The translations under genes were made by a program, and so were the position numbers. From assembly GCA_964346535.1 (NCBI GenBank), contig CAYFUN010000025.1:1-20517 (forward strand): 20,517 nucleotides of DNA, given 5' to 3'. This stretch comes from Neofamilia sp964346535. Lineage in GTDB: Bacteria > Bacillota > Clostridia > Tissierellales > Peptoniphilaceae. Positions within the stretch are counted from its first letter, which is position 1. Every line of letters starts with the position of its first letter. A model generated the notes under the pieces. It was not told the DNA's origin. It saw only the letters and a program-made list of their open reading frames with translations, and did no database searches. This document shows positions 7,723 through 14,713 of the stretch, piece after piece.

Positions 7723-7750
7723 GTAGAGTACCAAAAAATTGATACTCTAC
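7723..7750 (-). terminator. Rho-independent terminator after hutU
   Basis: On the minus strand GTAGAGTATCAA pairs with TTGGTACTCTAC (12 bp, one G-U), followed by TTTTTTATTT. It lies 11 nt after the hutU stop and ends the dnaX-ybaB-recR-hutU unit. Confidence 0.9.
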
Positions 7751-7761
7751 AAGTTTATATC

Positions 7762-9786
7762 TTATTTATTGTAATTAGCAATAGTCTTTTTAATCAATTC
7801 ATCATCAGCTATATAAGGAAGTGTAATGTGGTCCTTGCCATCAGTGATTTCGTTGTATTCAATACAAGTAGCTATAGCATTTTCATTTCTAGCCCAAGAT
7901 CTTCTAGCAACTCCACCCATAACGTCCCAAGGCATAGCTGTCTTAATGATGTCGTCAACTCTTTCAGATCCGTCTAATACTAAACCAAATCCGCCGTTAA
8001 TTGACTTACCAATTCCAACTCCTCCACCATTGTGTAAAGCAATTAGAGACATACCTCTAGCTGCGTTACCAGCAAAAATTTGAGTAGCTTGGTCAGCCAT
8101 TACATTAGAACCGTCTTTGATGTTAGATGTTTCTCTAAATGGAGAGTCAGTTCCACCTGTGTCGTGGTGGTCTCTACCTAACATAACTGGTCCAATTTCT
8201 CCTTCTCTAACAAGTCTGTTAAATTCAAGAGCAATGTCTCTTCTTCCAAGAGCGTCTGAATAAAGAATTCTAGCTTGAGTTCCAACAACCATCTTGTTCT
8301 TTTCAGCATCTCTAATCCAAATCCAGTTGTCTCTGTCTTGGTATCTTCTGTTAGGATCGATAATTTCCATAGCAGCCTTGTCAGTTCTTCTTAGGTCTTC
8401 TGGTTTGCCGCTTAAGCATACCCATCTAAATGGTCCATAACCAAAGTCAAATAGTCTTGGTCCAAGAATGTCTTCTACATAAGAAGGCCAAATAAAGCCG
8501 TGTCTATCGTCTACTCCGTTAACAGAAATTTCTTTTACTCCAGCATCAAAAACTGCCTTCATAAATGAGTTACCATAGTCGAAGAAGTAAGTTCCTCTGT
8601 CAGTTAAAGTCTTAATTAAAGAGAAGTGTTCTTTAAGTGTTTCGTCAACTAATTTGTGGAATTTTTCTTTGTCTTCTGCAAGTAGTCTTGTTCTTTCTTC
8701 AAAAGTAATGTCTACTGGGCAATATCCACCAGTGTATGGTTCGTGACATGAAGTTTGGTCAGAAAGTAGTGGGATATGAATGTTTTCTTTAACAGCATAT
8801 CTTAATAGGTCAAGAACGTTTCCGTGATAAGCAATAGCTCTTGGCTCTTTCTTTTCAACAAATTCAAAGGCTATCTTGAAAGCTTCTTCTGGGCTTTCTA
8901 CTCTTTCGTCAACCCATCCTTGTTCATATCTTGTACCAATTCTTGAGTCATCAACTTCAGCAATAATTGAAACTCCGCCAGCAATATTACATGCCTTACC
9001 TTGAGCTCCACTCATTCCACCTAGACCTGAAGTTACAAATAATACTCCAGCTAAGTTTCCATCATCAGGAATACCTAATTTTAATCTACCAGCGTTTAGT
9101 AGTGTGTTGTATGTTCCGTGAACAATACCTTGAGGTCCTATATACATCCAGCCACCTGCAGTCATTTGACCATAGTTAGCAACTCCCATTGCTGCAGCTC
9201 TGTTAAAGTTTTCAAGGTCGTCATACATACCAATCATTAGTCCATTAGTAATAATTACTCTTGGAGATGATTTTTTAGAATTAAATAGTCCTACTGGATG
9301 GCCTGAATATAATACTAAAGTTTGGTCGTCAGTAAGTTCTTGAAGGTATTTTTTAATAAGTCTGTATTGCATCCAGTTTTGACAAACAGAGCCAGTTTCT
9401 CCATAAGTTACAAGTTCATATGGATAAAGGGCTATTTCGTATGAAAGGTTGTTGTCAATCATTACTTGGAAAGCCTTACCTTCAATACATTTTCCTTCAT
9501 ATTCATCAATAGGCTTGCCATAAATTCTTTCATTTGGTCTGAATCTATATCCATAAATTCTTCCCCTAGTCATTAGCTCGTCATAAAATTCTGGAGCTAA
9601 TTGTTCATGAAATTTTTCTGGAATATATCTAAGAGCGTTTTTTAAAGCTAATTCAATTTCTTGGTCTGAAAGGTCAGCTTCTCTTCTTGGTGCTCTTCTT
9701 ATTCCTTGTTCAAACTCTGGATATTCTGGTAAAACATCGTCAAGTTTGATTTTCATTGCATTTGCAATTTGATCATTTGTAAACAT
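7762..9786 (-). CDS. hutU: Urocanate hydratase (long form)
   Basis: A 674-aa NAD+-dependent enzyme converting urocanate to 4-imidazolone-5-propionate, the second step of histidine degradation. The length matches the long form known from animals and several anaerobes rather than the ~555-aa Pseudomonas/Bacillus form. Visible signatures are SGHPVGLFNS (161-170), the NAD-binding GLGGMSGAQ (254-262), SDQTSCHEPYTGG (342-354), GRDHHDTGGTDSPFRET (537-553) and HNGGGVGIGKS (585-595). It starts 18 nt after recR with AAAGGATGATGACAAATG, and no terminator intervenes, so it is probably co-transcribed with dnaX-ybaB-recR. No hutH, hutI or ftcD lies in the window. Function is secure; its operon placement is unusual. 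Confidence 0.96.
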   Translation of the reverse strand: MFTNDQIANAMKIKLDDVLPEYPEFEQGIRRAPRREADLSDQEIELALKNALRYIPEKFHEQLAPEFYDELMTRGRIYGYRFRPNERIYGKPIDEYEGKCIEGKAFQVMIDNNLSYEIALYPYELVTYGETGSVCQNWMQYRLIKKYLQELTDDQTLVLYSGHPVGLFNSKKSSPRVIITNGLMIGMYDDLENFNRAAAMGVANYGQMTAGGWMYIGPQGIVHGTYNTLLNAGRLKLGIPDDGNLAGVLFVTSGLGGMSGAQGKACNIAGGVSIIAEVDDSRIGTRYEQGWVDERVESPEEAFKIAFEFVEKKEPRAIAYHGNVLDLLRYAVKENIHIPLLSDQTSCHEPYTGGYCPVDITFEERTRLLAEDKEKFHKLVDETLKEHFSLIKTLTDRGTYFFDYGNSFMKAVFDAGVKEISVNGVDDRHGFIWPSYVEDILGPRLFDFGYGPFRWVCLSGKPEDLRRTDKAAMEIIDPNRRYQDRDNWIWIRDAEKNKMVVGTQARILYSDALGRRDIALEFNRLVREGEIGPVMLGRDHHDTGGTDSPFRETSNIKDGSNVMADQATQIFAGNAARGMSLIALHNGGGVGIGKSINGGFGLVLDGSERVDDIIKTAMPWDVMGGVARRSWARNENAIATCIEYNEITDGKDHITLPYIADDELIKKTIANYNK

Positions 9787-9805
9787 TTGTCATCATCCTT
9801 TGCGA

Positions 9806-10387
9806 TTAAATTTCTGTACGGTTAGCAATCGCAATATTGATTGTATCCTTATCGAAGAAGTCCATGTCGCTTCCGTAAGGAAGACCGTATGCTATCTTTG
9901 TTACTTTAATGCCCAGAGGCTTTAAAAGCTCTGATAAATAAATTATCGAAGCTTGTCCGCTAGCATTGGGGGTGAATGTTAAGATTATTTCTTCTACTTC
10001 GTTATCTCTTATTCTTTCAATAAGCTTTTTAATTTTTTCATCACCATCTACAGATGAAATAATATCGCCATGAAGAACATGGTATAGGCCCTTGTATTTT
10101 TGGCCTCTCTCTATAGCCATAACATCTTTAGGTTGTTCAACAACGCAAATTAGCTTTTTGTTTCTACTATCGCTAGAACAAATTGAACAAGGGTCCTTGT
10201 CTGTAATATTGTTACAAATACTACAGAAGCCTGAGTTTTCCTTGGCCTTTGTTATAGAATCAGTTAGGTCTTTGACCCTAGCTTCATCTAATTCAATAAT
10301 ATAATACGCAAGCCTTTGGGCTGTTTTTTCACCAATGCCAGGCAATCTAGATAATTGATTAATTAAATTACCTATTGGATTTTCCAT
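9806..10387 (-). CDS. recR: Recombination mediator protein RecR, with divergent Toprim region
   Basis: A 193-aa protein that acts with RecO (and RecF) to load RecA on gapped DNA. Helix-hairpin-helix LPGIGEKTAQRLAY (15-28). Zinc site Cys55, Cys58, Cys67 and Cys70 (CSIC-x8-CSIC). The Toprim domain starts at ICVVEQPKDVMAI (80-92), and YHVLHG (102-107) is typical. The C-terminal half is divergent: where most RecR proteins read NPxxEGEATAMY, this one reads TPNASGQASIIY (139-150), replacing both glutamates, and the usual GLPVGGDLEY is GLPYGSDMDF. The ATG lies 3 nt after the ybaB stop with no strong ribosome binding site, indicating translational coupling. It is part of the dnaX-ybaB-recR block conserved across Firmicutes. 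Confidence 0.93.
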   Translation of the reverse strand: MENPIGNLINQLSRLPGIGEKTAQRLAYYIIELDEARVKDLTDSITKAKENSGFCSICNNITDKDPCSICSSDSRNKKLICVVEQPKDVMAIERGQKYKGLYHVLHGDIISSVDGDEKIKKLIERIRDNEVEEIILTFTPNASGQASIIYLSELLKPLGIKVTKIAYGLPYGSDMDFFDKDTINIAIANRTEI

Positions 10388-10390
10388 TTT

Positions 10391-10720
10391 TTATAGACCT
10401 GGAATATTAAGTCCGCCAGTGAACTTAGACATTTCTTTAGATTGAAGATCGTCTACTTCTTTCATAGCTGCATTCACACAAGCAATAATAAGATCACGAA
10501 GCATGTCAATGTCATCTGGATCGACAATATCTTCGTCTATAACTAGGTCTACTAATTGTTTTTGACCGTTCATTACAGCCTTTACAGCTCCACCACCTGC
10601 AGTAGTTTCAATGGTTTTTTGATTTAACTCATCTTGAGTCTTTTCCATTTCTCGCTGCATCTTTTCAAATTGCTTCATCATGTTGTTCATGTTAGGCATC
10701 TTGCCAAATCCTTTTGCCAT
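10391..10720 (-). CDS. ybaB: YbaB/EbfC family nucleoid-associated DNA-binding protein
   Basis: A 109-aa small dimeric protein of the YbaB/EbfC family, which binds DNA and is almost always encoded between dnaX and recR. The N-terminal half is a Met-, Gln- and Glu-rich helix (residues 8-38). The central strand region has TTAGGGAVKAVMNG (39-52), and the C-terminal helix ends in the family's usual FTGGLNIPGL. The start has AGGAGGATTT-ATG, with the ribosome binding site overlapping the dnaX stop codon. The length is typical and nothing is missing. Confidence 0.95.
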   Translation of the reverse strand: MAKGFGKMPNMNNMMKQFEKMQREMEKTQDELNQKTIETTAGGGAVKAVMNGQKQLVDLVIDEDIVDPDDIDMLRDLIIACVNAAMKEVDDLQSKEMSKFTGGLNIPGL

Positions 10721-10728
10721 AAATCCTC

Positions 10729-12375
10729 CTAAAATATCTTAATATTTTCCTCGCCAACTAGCTTTGTTAAAGTATCAATGTCCTTATTTATAGAAGCTTC
10801 TTTTTCATCTTCTATAAATTTTGCATTAATCTTCACACTAGTATTATAGAACAAACTAAGAACCTTTTCAACAAGTTCTCGGTTTTTCTCCTTTAATAAA
10901 TTGTCCATGTGGAAACCATATTCCTTGTGAAAGCCAAAGCAAATAGTGTTGTCTACACAATCACTAATAACTGCCTCAACAATAAATGCGTGAACCATAG
11001 GTTTTGCTTTTTTTATTTCTATTAATATGTCCTTCCAGTCAGCAATAAGTCTCTCTTTACTAAGTTTTTTATCTACTGTCTCTGGAAGTTCCTGTTCAGA
11101 AACTTCTTCAGCATCTGAAACTTTTTCTTCTTTTAATTGCTCAGTTTTTTCTTCTCTTTGATTTAGAATAAGATTTTCTCTTTCAAGATTTTCACTATCT
11201 CTTTCCAAAACTTTTTTAACATCAGCAAATTTAACTTCTGTATTTGCTTCTTTAGATACTTGAGGTCTTTCTTCTCTTGTAAAGACTTCAGACTTAGAAT
11301 TTACCAGCTGAAAGACTTCTAAAAGAGTTATTTCTAAAAGGGCCCTTTGTTGTTGGGAATATTTTATTTCATTAAGCTGGTCAATTAACTTTTCCATGGC
11401 CTGTAAAATTTTTTCTAGGGAAAGTTTTTTACTTTGGTCAAGATAGGCTTCAATGTTAGACCTAATAAGTCTGTCTGCTGACTCAGGTGAAACCTTGGCC
11501 AGCATTAAATTTCTAAAGTGGTCTAAAATGTCCTTGGCTAGTTGTTCTGTGTCCTTGCCTTGAAGAAGGGCCTGGTCAATTTCTTCAATAAGACTTGCTG
11601 CATCGTTATCTATAATTGCATCTACAATTTTTATAATATTAGACTTGTCTACAATACCTAAAAGGCTTATGGCATAGTCATAAGTTATTTTGTCCCTGCC
11701 AGATGAAACTAATTGTTCCAGTATTGATTGGGCGTCTCTCATTGATCCATCAGCTGCATTTATTACTAGGTTATAGGAGTCATCGTCTATGGACACTCCT
11801 TCTTTTTCTGCAATGGACTTTAAGGCCAAAAACATTTCATTTGTGTCTATGCGCTTAAATTGAAATTTTTGGCACCTAGATAAAATCGTAAGTGGAATCC
11901 TATCTGGCTCTGTCGTTGCAAGTATAAAAACCAAATGGTCTGGAGGCTCTTCCAAAATTTTTAAAAGTGCATTAAAGGCTCCCTTACTTAGCATGTGGAC
12001 CTCATCTATTATATAGACCTTGTACTTTAGTGATGTCGGCTGATAAAAGGCCCTGTCTTTTAAGTCTCTAATGTTGTCAACGCCGTTGTTAGAAGCTGCG
12101 TCAATTTCTATTATGTCTATTGAAGATTCATCTAAACTTTCCAAACAGTTTTCACACTTGTTACAAGGTTTATTGTCTGGGTCTAAACAGTTTATGGCTC
12201 TGGCAAAAATTTTTGCACAAGAGGTCTTCCCTGTTCCCCTAGTTCCTGAAAACAAATAAGCATGAGAAATTGTATTAGTCTGTATTTGATTTTGTAAAAT
12301 TTTAGTAATATGTTCTTGACCTATTAAGTCTTCAAAAGTCTTAGGTCGATATTTTCTATAAATTGCCTTATACAT
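10729..12375 (-). CDS. dnaX: DNA polymerase III subunit gamma/tau
   Basis: A 548-aa clamp-loader ATPase subunit of the replicative polymerase. N-terminal YRKYRPKTFEDLIGQEH (6-22). Walker A GTRGTGKT (44-51). Zinc site Cys63, Cys71, Cys74 and Cys77. Walker B IIDEVH (122-127). SRC motif at 166-168. Residues ~370-430 are a charged linker before the C-terminal tau-specific domain. An in-frame ATG lies four codons upstream (12387), but it overlaps the GGAGG ribosome binding site, so the ATG at 12375 is the better start. It is first in the dnaX-ybaB-recR-hutU unit, with its own promoter right behind the kinase terminator. The SRP RNA gene often found just upstream of dnaX in Firmicutes is absent here; the gap is too small. 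Confidence 0.97.
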   Translation of the reverse strand: MYKAIYRKYRPKTFEDLIGQEHITKILQNQIQTNTISHAYLFSGTRGTGKTSCAKIFARAINCLDPDNKPCNKCENCLESLDESSIDIIEIDAASNNGVDNIRDLKDRAFYQPTSLKYKVYIIDEVHMLSKGAFNALLKILEEPPDHLVFILATTEPDRIPLTILSRCQKFQFKRIDTNEMFLALKSIAEKEGVSIDDDSYNLVINAADGSMRDAQSILEQLVSSGRDKITYDYAISLLGIVDKSNIIKIVDAIIDNDAASLIEEIDQALLQGKDTEQLAKDILDHFRNLMLAKVSPESADRLIRSNIEAYLDQSKKLSLEKILQAMEKLIDQLNEIKYSQQQRALLEITLLEVFQLVNSKSEVFTREERPQVSKEANTEVKFADVKKVLERDSENLERENLILNQREEKTEQLKEEKVSDAEEVSEQELPETVDKKLSKERLIADWKDILIEIKKAKPMVHAFIVEAVISDCVDNTICFGFHKEYGFHMDNLLKEKNRELVEKVLSLFYNTSVKINAKFIEDEKEASINKDIDTLTKLVGEENIKIF

Positions 12376-12391
12376 AAATACCTCCATTATT

Positions 12392-12400
12392 ATTATAACA
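12392..12400 (-). promoter_or_regulatory. Extended -10 promoter element for dnaX
   Basis: The minus strand reads TGT-TATAAT, a perfect extended -10, ending 16 nt before the chosen start. This predicts a very short leader of about 10 nt holding little more than the ribosome binding site. The -35 position falls in the upstream terminator hairpin and has no good match. Confidence 0.6.
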
Positions 12401-12414
12401 TTAAAATAAAAATA

Positions 12415-12437
12415 GGACTGTACAATTTGTACAATCC
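12415..12437 (-). terminator. Rho-independent terminator after the sensor-kinase gene
   Basis: On the minus strand GGATTGTAC pairs with GTACAGTCC (9 bp, one G-U) around a 5-nt loop, followed by TATTTTTATTTT. It separates the pst-remnant transcript from dnaX. Confidence 0.85.
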
Positions 12438-12452
12438 CCTTGCAAATAAATT

Positions 12453-13433
12453 TTATTTTTTTAATCTAATAGTAAAGGTTGATCCCTGACCAAGGTCGCT
12501 TTTTAAAATAATATCTCCATCTAAAATTCTCACAATATGTTTAACTATAGAAAGTCCCAAACCTGATGAGTCTTTTTTGTTGTGGCTCTTATCTACAGTG
12601 TAAAATCTTTCAAAGATCCTGGCCTGGTCTTCTTTGGAAATTCCTAGGCCTGTATCTGAAACAATGATAAAAACATTTTTTACGTCTTCTTTAATTTCAA
12701 GGGTCAATGATCCATTTTCCCTGTTGTATTTTATTCCATTGTCATAGAGATTTGTTAGAAGCTCAGTAATAAGGCCCTTGTTTGTATTTAAAACTAGGCT
12801 GTCTGGGCCAATGAACTTAGTATTTACTTTGTTAGCTTGGGCCTTGGCTGCTAAATTATCCATAACTTTTTTAGCCAGTGGAATTAAATCAAGGTCTTCT
12901 TTTTCTAAAGCTATTTTTTCTTCGTCTAGCTTAGAAATTTTTATTATGTCTTCTATCATGCTTAGCAGGTGTCTGCCTTCATCATAAATAATCCCAGCAA
13001 ATTTTTTTGTATCTTCTTCTTTTACAAGGCCTGCCATTAGCATTTCTGCATAGCCGTTAATAGAAGTCAAAGGCGTCTTTAGCTCGTGGGAAACATTGGC
13101 AGAAAATTCACTTCTTTGAATTTCAAGTAACTTTTCCTTGGTCTCATCTACTAATAAGATTACATAGCCGATTTCCTTGTTGTTTTGTTCAACCTTAGAA
13201 AACAATAGGTCTAAAATCTTTCCATCTTGGTGGATTTCGTAATAAAAATTGCCATCATCTTCCTCTAAGGCTTCTAGTATTTTTTCTTTTAACTGCCTGT
13301 CTCTGAAAATATCAAAAAAGCACAGGCCCTTAAAGTCTAAATCACTACTAGAGACTTGGGAAAAGTTTATAGCAGCTTGGTTTATAGCAAGAATTTTTAA
13401 GTCCTGGTCTAGGAGGATCATTCCCTCTTCCAT
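12453..13433 (-). CDS. N-terminally truncated PhoR-like PAS sensor histidine kinase
   Basis: A 326-aa kinase core: PAS domain (about residues 1-100, MEEGMILLDQDLKILAINQ onward), HisKA with the phospho-acceptor histidine in FSANVSHELKTPLTSI (His116), and an HATPase domain with the N-box asparagine (Asn232), G1 DTGLGI (260-265) and G2 GLGLSIV. The membrane segments, extracellular sensor and HAMP domain expected of PhoR-type kinases are missing: upstream DNA reads as pstC in another frame. The frame stays open to an ATG at 13508, but those 25 codons are out-of-frame pstC sequence, so homology starts near Met at 13433. A second candidate, ATG 13421, overlaps the pstC-stub TGA as ATGA and follows GAAGAGGGA. 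No response regulator is adjacent. The PhoR identity is inferred from the pst context. The catalytic core is intact; whether it is expressed is unknown. Confidence 0.7.
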   Translation of the reverse strand: MEEGMILLDQDLKILAINQAAINFSQVSSSDLDFKGLCFFDIFRDRQLKEKILEALEEDDGNFYYEIHQDGKILDLLFSKVEQNNKEIGYVILLVDETKEKLLEIQRSEFSANVSHELKTPLTSINGYAEMLMAGLVKEEDTKKFAGIIYDEGRHLLSMIEDIIKISKLDEEKIALEKEDLDLIPLAKKVMDNLAAKAQANKVNTKFIGPDSLVLNTNKGLITELLTNLYDNGIKYNRENGSLTLEIKEDVKNVFIIVSDTGLGISKEDQARIFERFYTVDKSHNKKDSSGLGLSIVKHIVRILDGDIILKSDLGQGSTFTIRLKK

Positions 13434-13594
13434 TTTGTGCCTAATAAAAAATTTCCTAGGCCATAGTCTTTTATAAAAGGAAGACCGCCTTGAAAAATAA
13501 AAAAACAAATTAAAATTATTGACAAAACAGAAATTAAGGCAGAGATTAAAAAAACATATTTCATTAATGACTCTAAAAAATATTTTTTCTTCAT
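13418..13594 (-). pseudogene. pstC: pstC 5' stub: first 55 or so codons of phosphate ABC transporter permease
   Basis: An ATG at 13594 preceded by TTGGAGAAACT opens a 58-codon frame. Its sequence matches the PstC N-terminus: cytoplasmic MKKKYFLESLMKY, one membrane helix (about 14-34), then GLPFIKDYGLGNFLLGTKW (37-55). After GTKW, where PstC continues for over 200 residues, the frame gives KRE and TGA. From the same point another frame becomes a sensor-kinase PAS domain. At least five membrane helices and the whole permease domain are missing, so it cannot work as a transporter subunit. It sits in the normal pstC place directly after pstS. A deletion between pstC and a downstream phoR-like gene is the simplest cause; an assembly error cannot be excluded. 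Confidence 0.75.
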
Positions 13595-13615
13595 AGTTTC
13601 TCCAATCTTAAAGAT

Positions 13616-13645
13616 AAAGCCCAAGGATTTTAATCCTCAGGCTTT
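13616..13645 (-). terminator. Hairpin between pstS and the pstC stub (terminator/attenuator)
   Basis: On the minus strand AAAGCCTGAGGATT pairs with AATCCTTGGGCTTT (14 bp with two G-U pairs), followed by TTTATCTTT. It lies 14 nt after the pstS stop. A hairpin here commonly lets pstS be made in excess over the membrane subunits. Confidence 0.75.
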
Positions 13646-13659
13646 TAAAGAATACTCTC

Positions 13660-14613
13660 TTACTTTTCAAGTTCTGACCAAGATAGGATTTCGCCCATGT
13701 AAATACTTTTAATTTGTTCAAGACTTAAATCGTCAAGAGGGTTTTCATTATTTACAATTACAGCAATTCCGTCCATGGCTATAGCTTGAGAAGTCAAAGC
13801 TTCAGCTTCTTCACCCTTTAGTTCTCTAGAAGCCATACCTATATTAGCTGATCCTTCCATAGCAGAAGTCATTCCTGCAGATGAACCAGTTGATTGAATT
13901 TCTATAGATACACCTGGGTTTAGTGCTTCATAAGCTTCTACTAAGGATTCCATTAAAGGTGTAACAGAAGTTGAACCTGCTACAGTAATAGTTCCTTCAA
14001 GGTTTGCTGGTGTATAAGCATCTCCATTTTCTAGACCAACATAGCCGTGGTCATTAATAATTTGTTGGCCTTCTGGGCTGGCAATGAAAACTAATAAGTC
14101 TTTGCCAATGTCTCCAATAACATCTTCTTTCCAAGCAAGGTTAATTGGTCTTGCTAGTTCATAAGTTTTGTCTTTAACTCCTTCAGCAGTTGCATCAACG
14201 CCGTTTACTTTTACAGCTTTAACTGTGTCGTTTAAAGATCCTAAAGAAATGTAACCAATTCCATTTGGGTCTCCTGCTACAGCAGTCATAACTCCGTTAG
14301 TAGAGTTTTGGATCATAGCTTCTTCAGAAGTTTGGTCAACTTCTTCTCCGTCAACTTTAGCTTGTACACCTGTAATTTCAATGAAGGCTCCTCTTGTTCC
14401 AGATCCGTCTTCTCTTGAAACTAGTGTGATTTCAGCTGAAGTATCAAAGTCTCCACTTGTTTCAGCTGGTTTTTCTTCTGGCTTTGCAGCTTCTTCAGTC
14501 TTTGCTGGTGCTTCTTTTTCTCCGGTACTTTCACTACCTTTATTAGCACAGGCTACTAGGCCTACTAGTAAAAGCATTACCATAAATACTGATGCGATTT
14601 TTCTTAAGTTCAT
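13660..14613 (-). CDS. pstS: Phosphate-binding lipoprotein PstS with circularly permuted lobe order
   Basis: A 317-aa lipoprotein: hydrophobic N-terminus with lipobox LVAC (19-22, lipidated Cys22), then a Glu/Lys/Ala/Pro-rich tether to about residue 58. The mature part holds both phosphate-binding lobes of PstS in the reverse of the usual order. First comes the normally C-terminal lobe: ITLVSREDGSGTRGAF (62-77), the phosphate-contact loop, then GIGYISLGSLNDTVKAVKVN (118-137) to NDHGYVGL (187-194). Then comes the normally N-terminal lobe: GTITVAGSTSVTPLM (207-221), SSAG (244-247), IGMASRELK (258-266) and DGIAVIVN (281-288), ending MGEILSWSELEK at the stop. That end is exactly where a normal PstS would continue into SREDGSGTR. 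The start is fixed by AGGAGGAACATTA-ATG. A two-repeat Pho box lies upstream. Its transporter partner here is only a pstC stub. Confidence 0.92.
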   Translation of the reverse strand: MNLRKIASVFMVMLLLVGLVACANKGSESTGEKEAPAKTEEAAKPEEKPAETSGDFDTSAEITLVSREDGSGTRGAFIEITGVQAKVDGEEVDQTSEEAMIQNSTNGVMTAVAGDPNGIGYISLGSLNDTVKAVKVNGVDATAEGVKDKTYELARPINLAWKEDVIGDIGKDLLVFIASPEGQQIINDHGYVGLENGDAYTPANLEGTITVAGSTSVTPLMESLVEAYEALNPGVSIEIQSTGSSAGMTSAMEGSANIGMASRELKGEEAEALTSQAIAMDGIAVIVNNENPLDDLSLEQIKSIYMGEILSWSELEK

Positions 14614-14670
14614 TAATGTTCCTCCTAGAAATTAATTATTTGTTTTAACAATATCTAGGATAGTCTAATT

Positions 14671-14710
14671 TTATTAGGTCTTTATATTTCTATTGTAAAG
14701 TTCATGTAAA
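14671..14710 (-). promoter_or_regulatory. Pho box and promoter of pstS
   Basis: On the minus strand TTTACA occurs twice (14710-14705 and 14699-14694) with an 11-bp period, the arrangement bound by PhoP-type regulators in Gram-positive bacteria. The second copy doubles as a -35, 17 bp before TAATAA (14676-14671). This predicts phosphate-starvation induction by a PhoP-type regulator encoded elsewhere. Confidence 0.65.
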
Positions 14711-14713
14711 GTT

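Noticed and set aside
11212..11217. A6 run in dnaX as a programmed frameshift site for making a short gamma form
   Set aside because: The reading phase (GTT AAA AAA GTT) does not give the A-AAA-AAG slippery arrangement, and the run is shorter than those known for transcriptional slippage; no stimulatory stem-loop is evident.
12376..12452. SRP RNA gene expected upstream of dnaX
   Set aside because: The gap is under 80 bp and is filled by a terminator and the dnaX promoter; no GGAA/GCA-type SRP loop is seen.
13840..13848. Asn257 in PstS (ANIGMASR) instead of the usual Asp as a loss of phosphate discrimination
   Set aside because: By alignment to E. coli PstS this position corresponds to Asp51, not the ligand Asp56, so it is not expected to touch phosphate directly.
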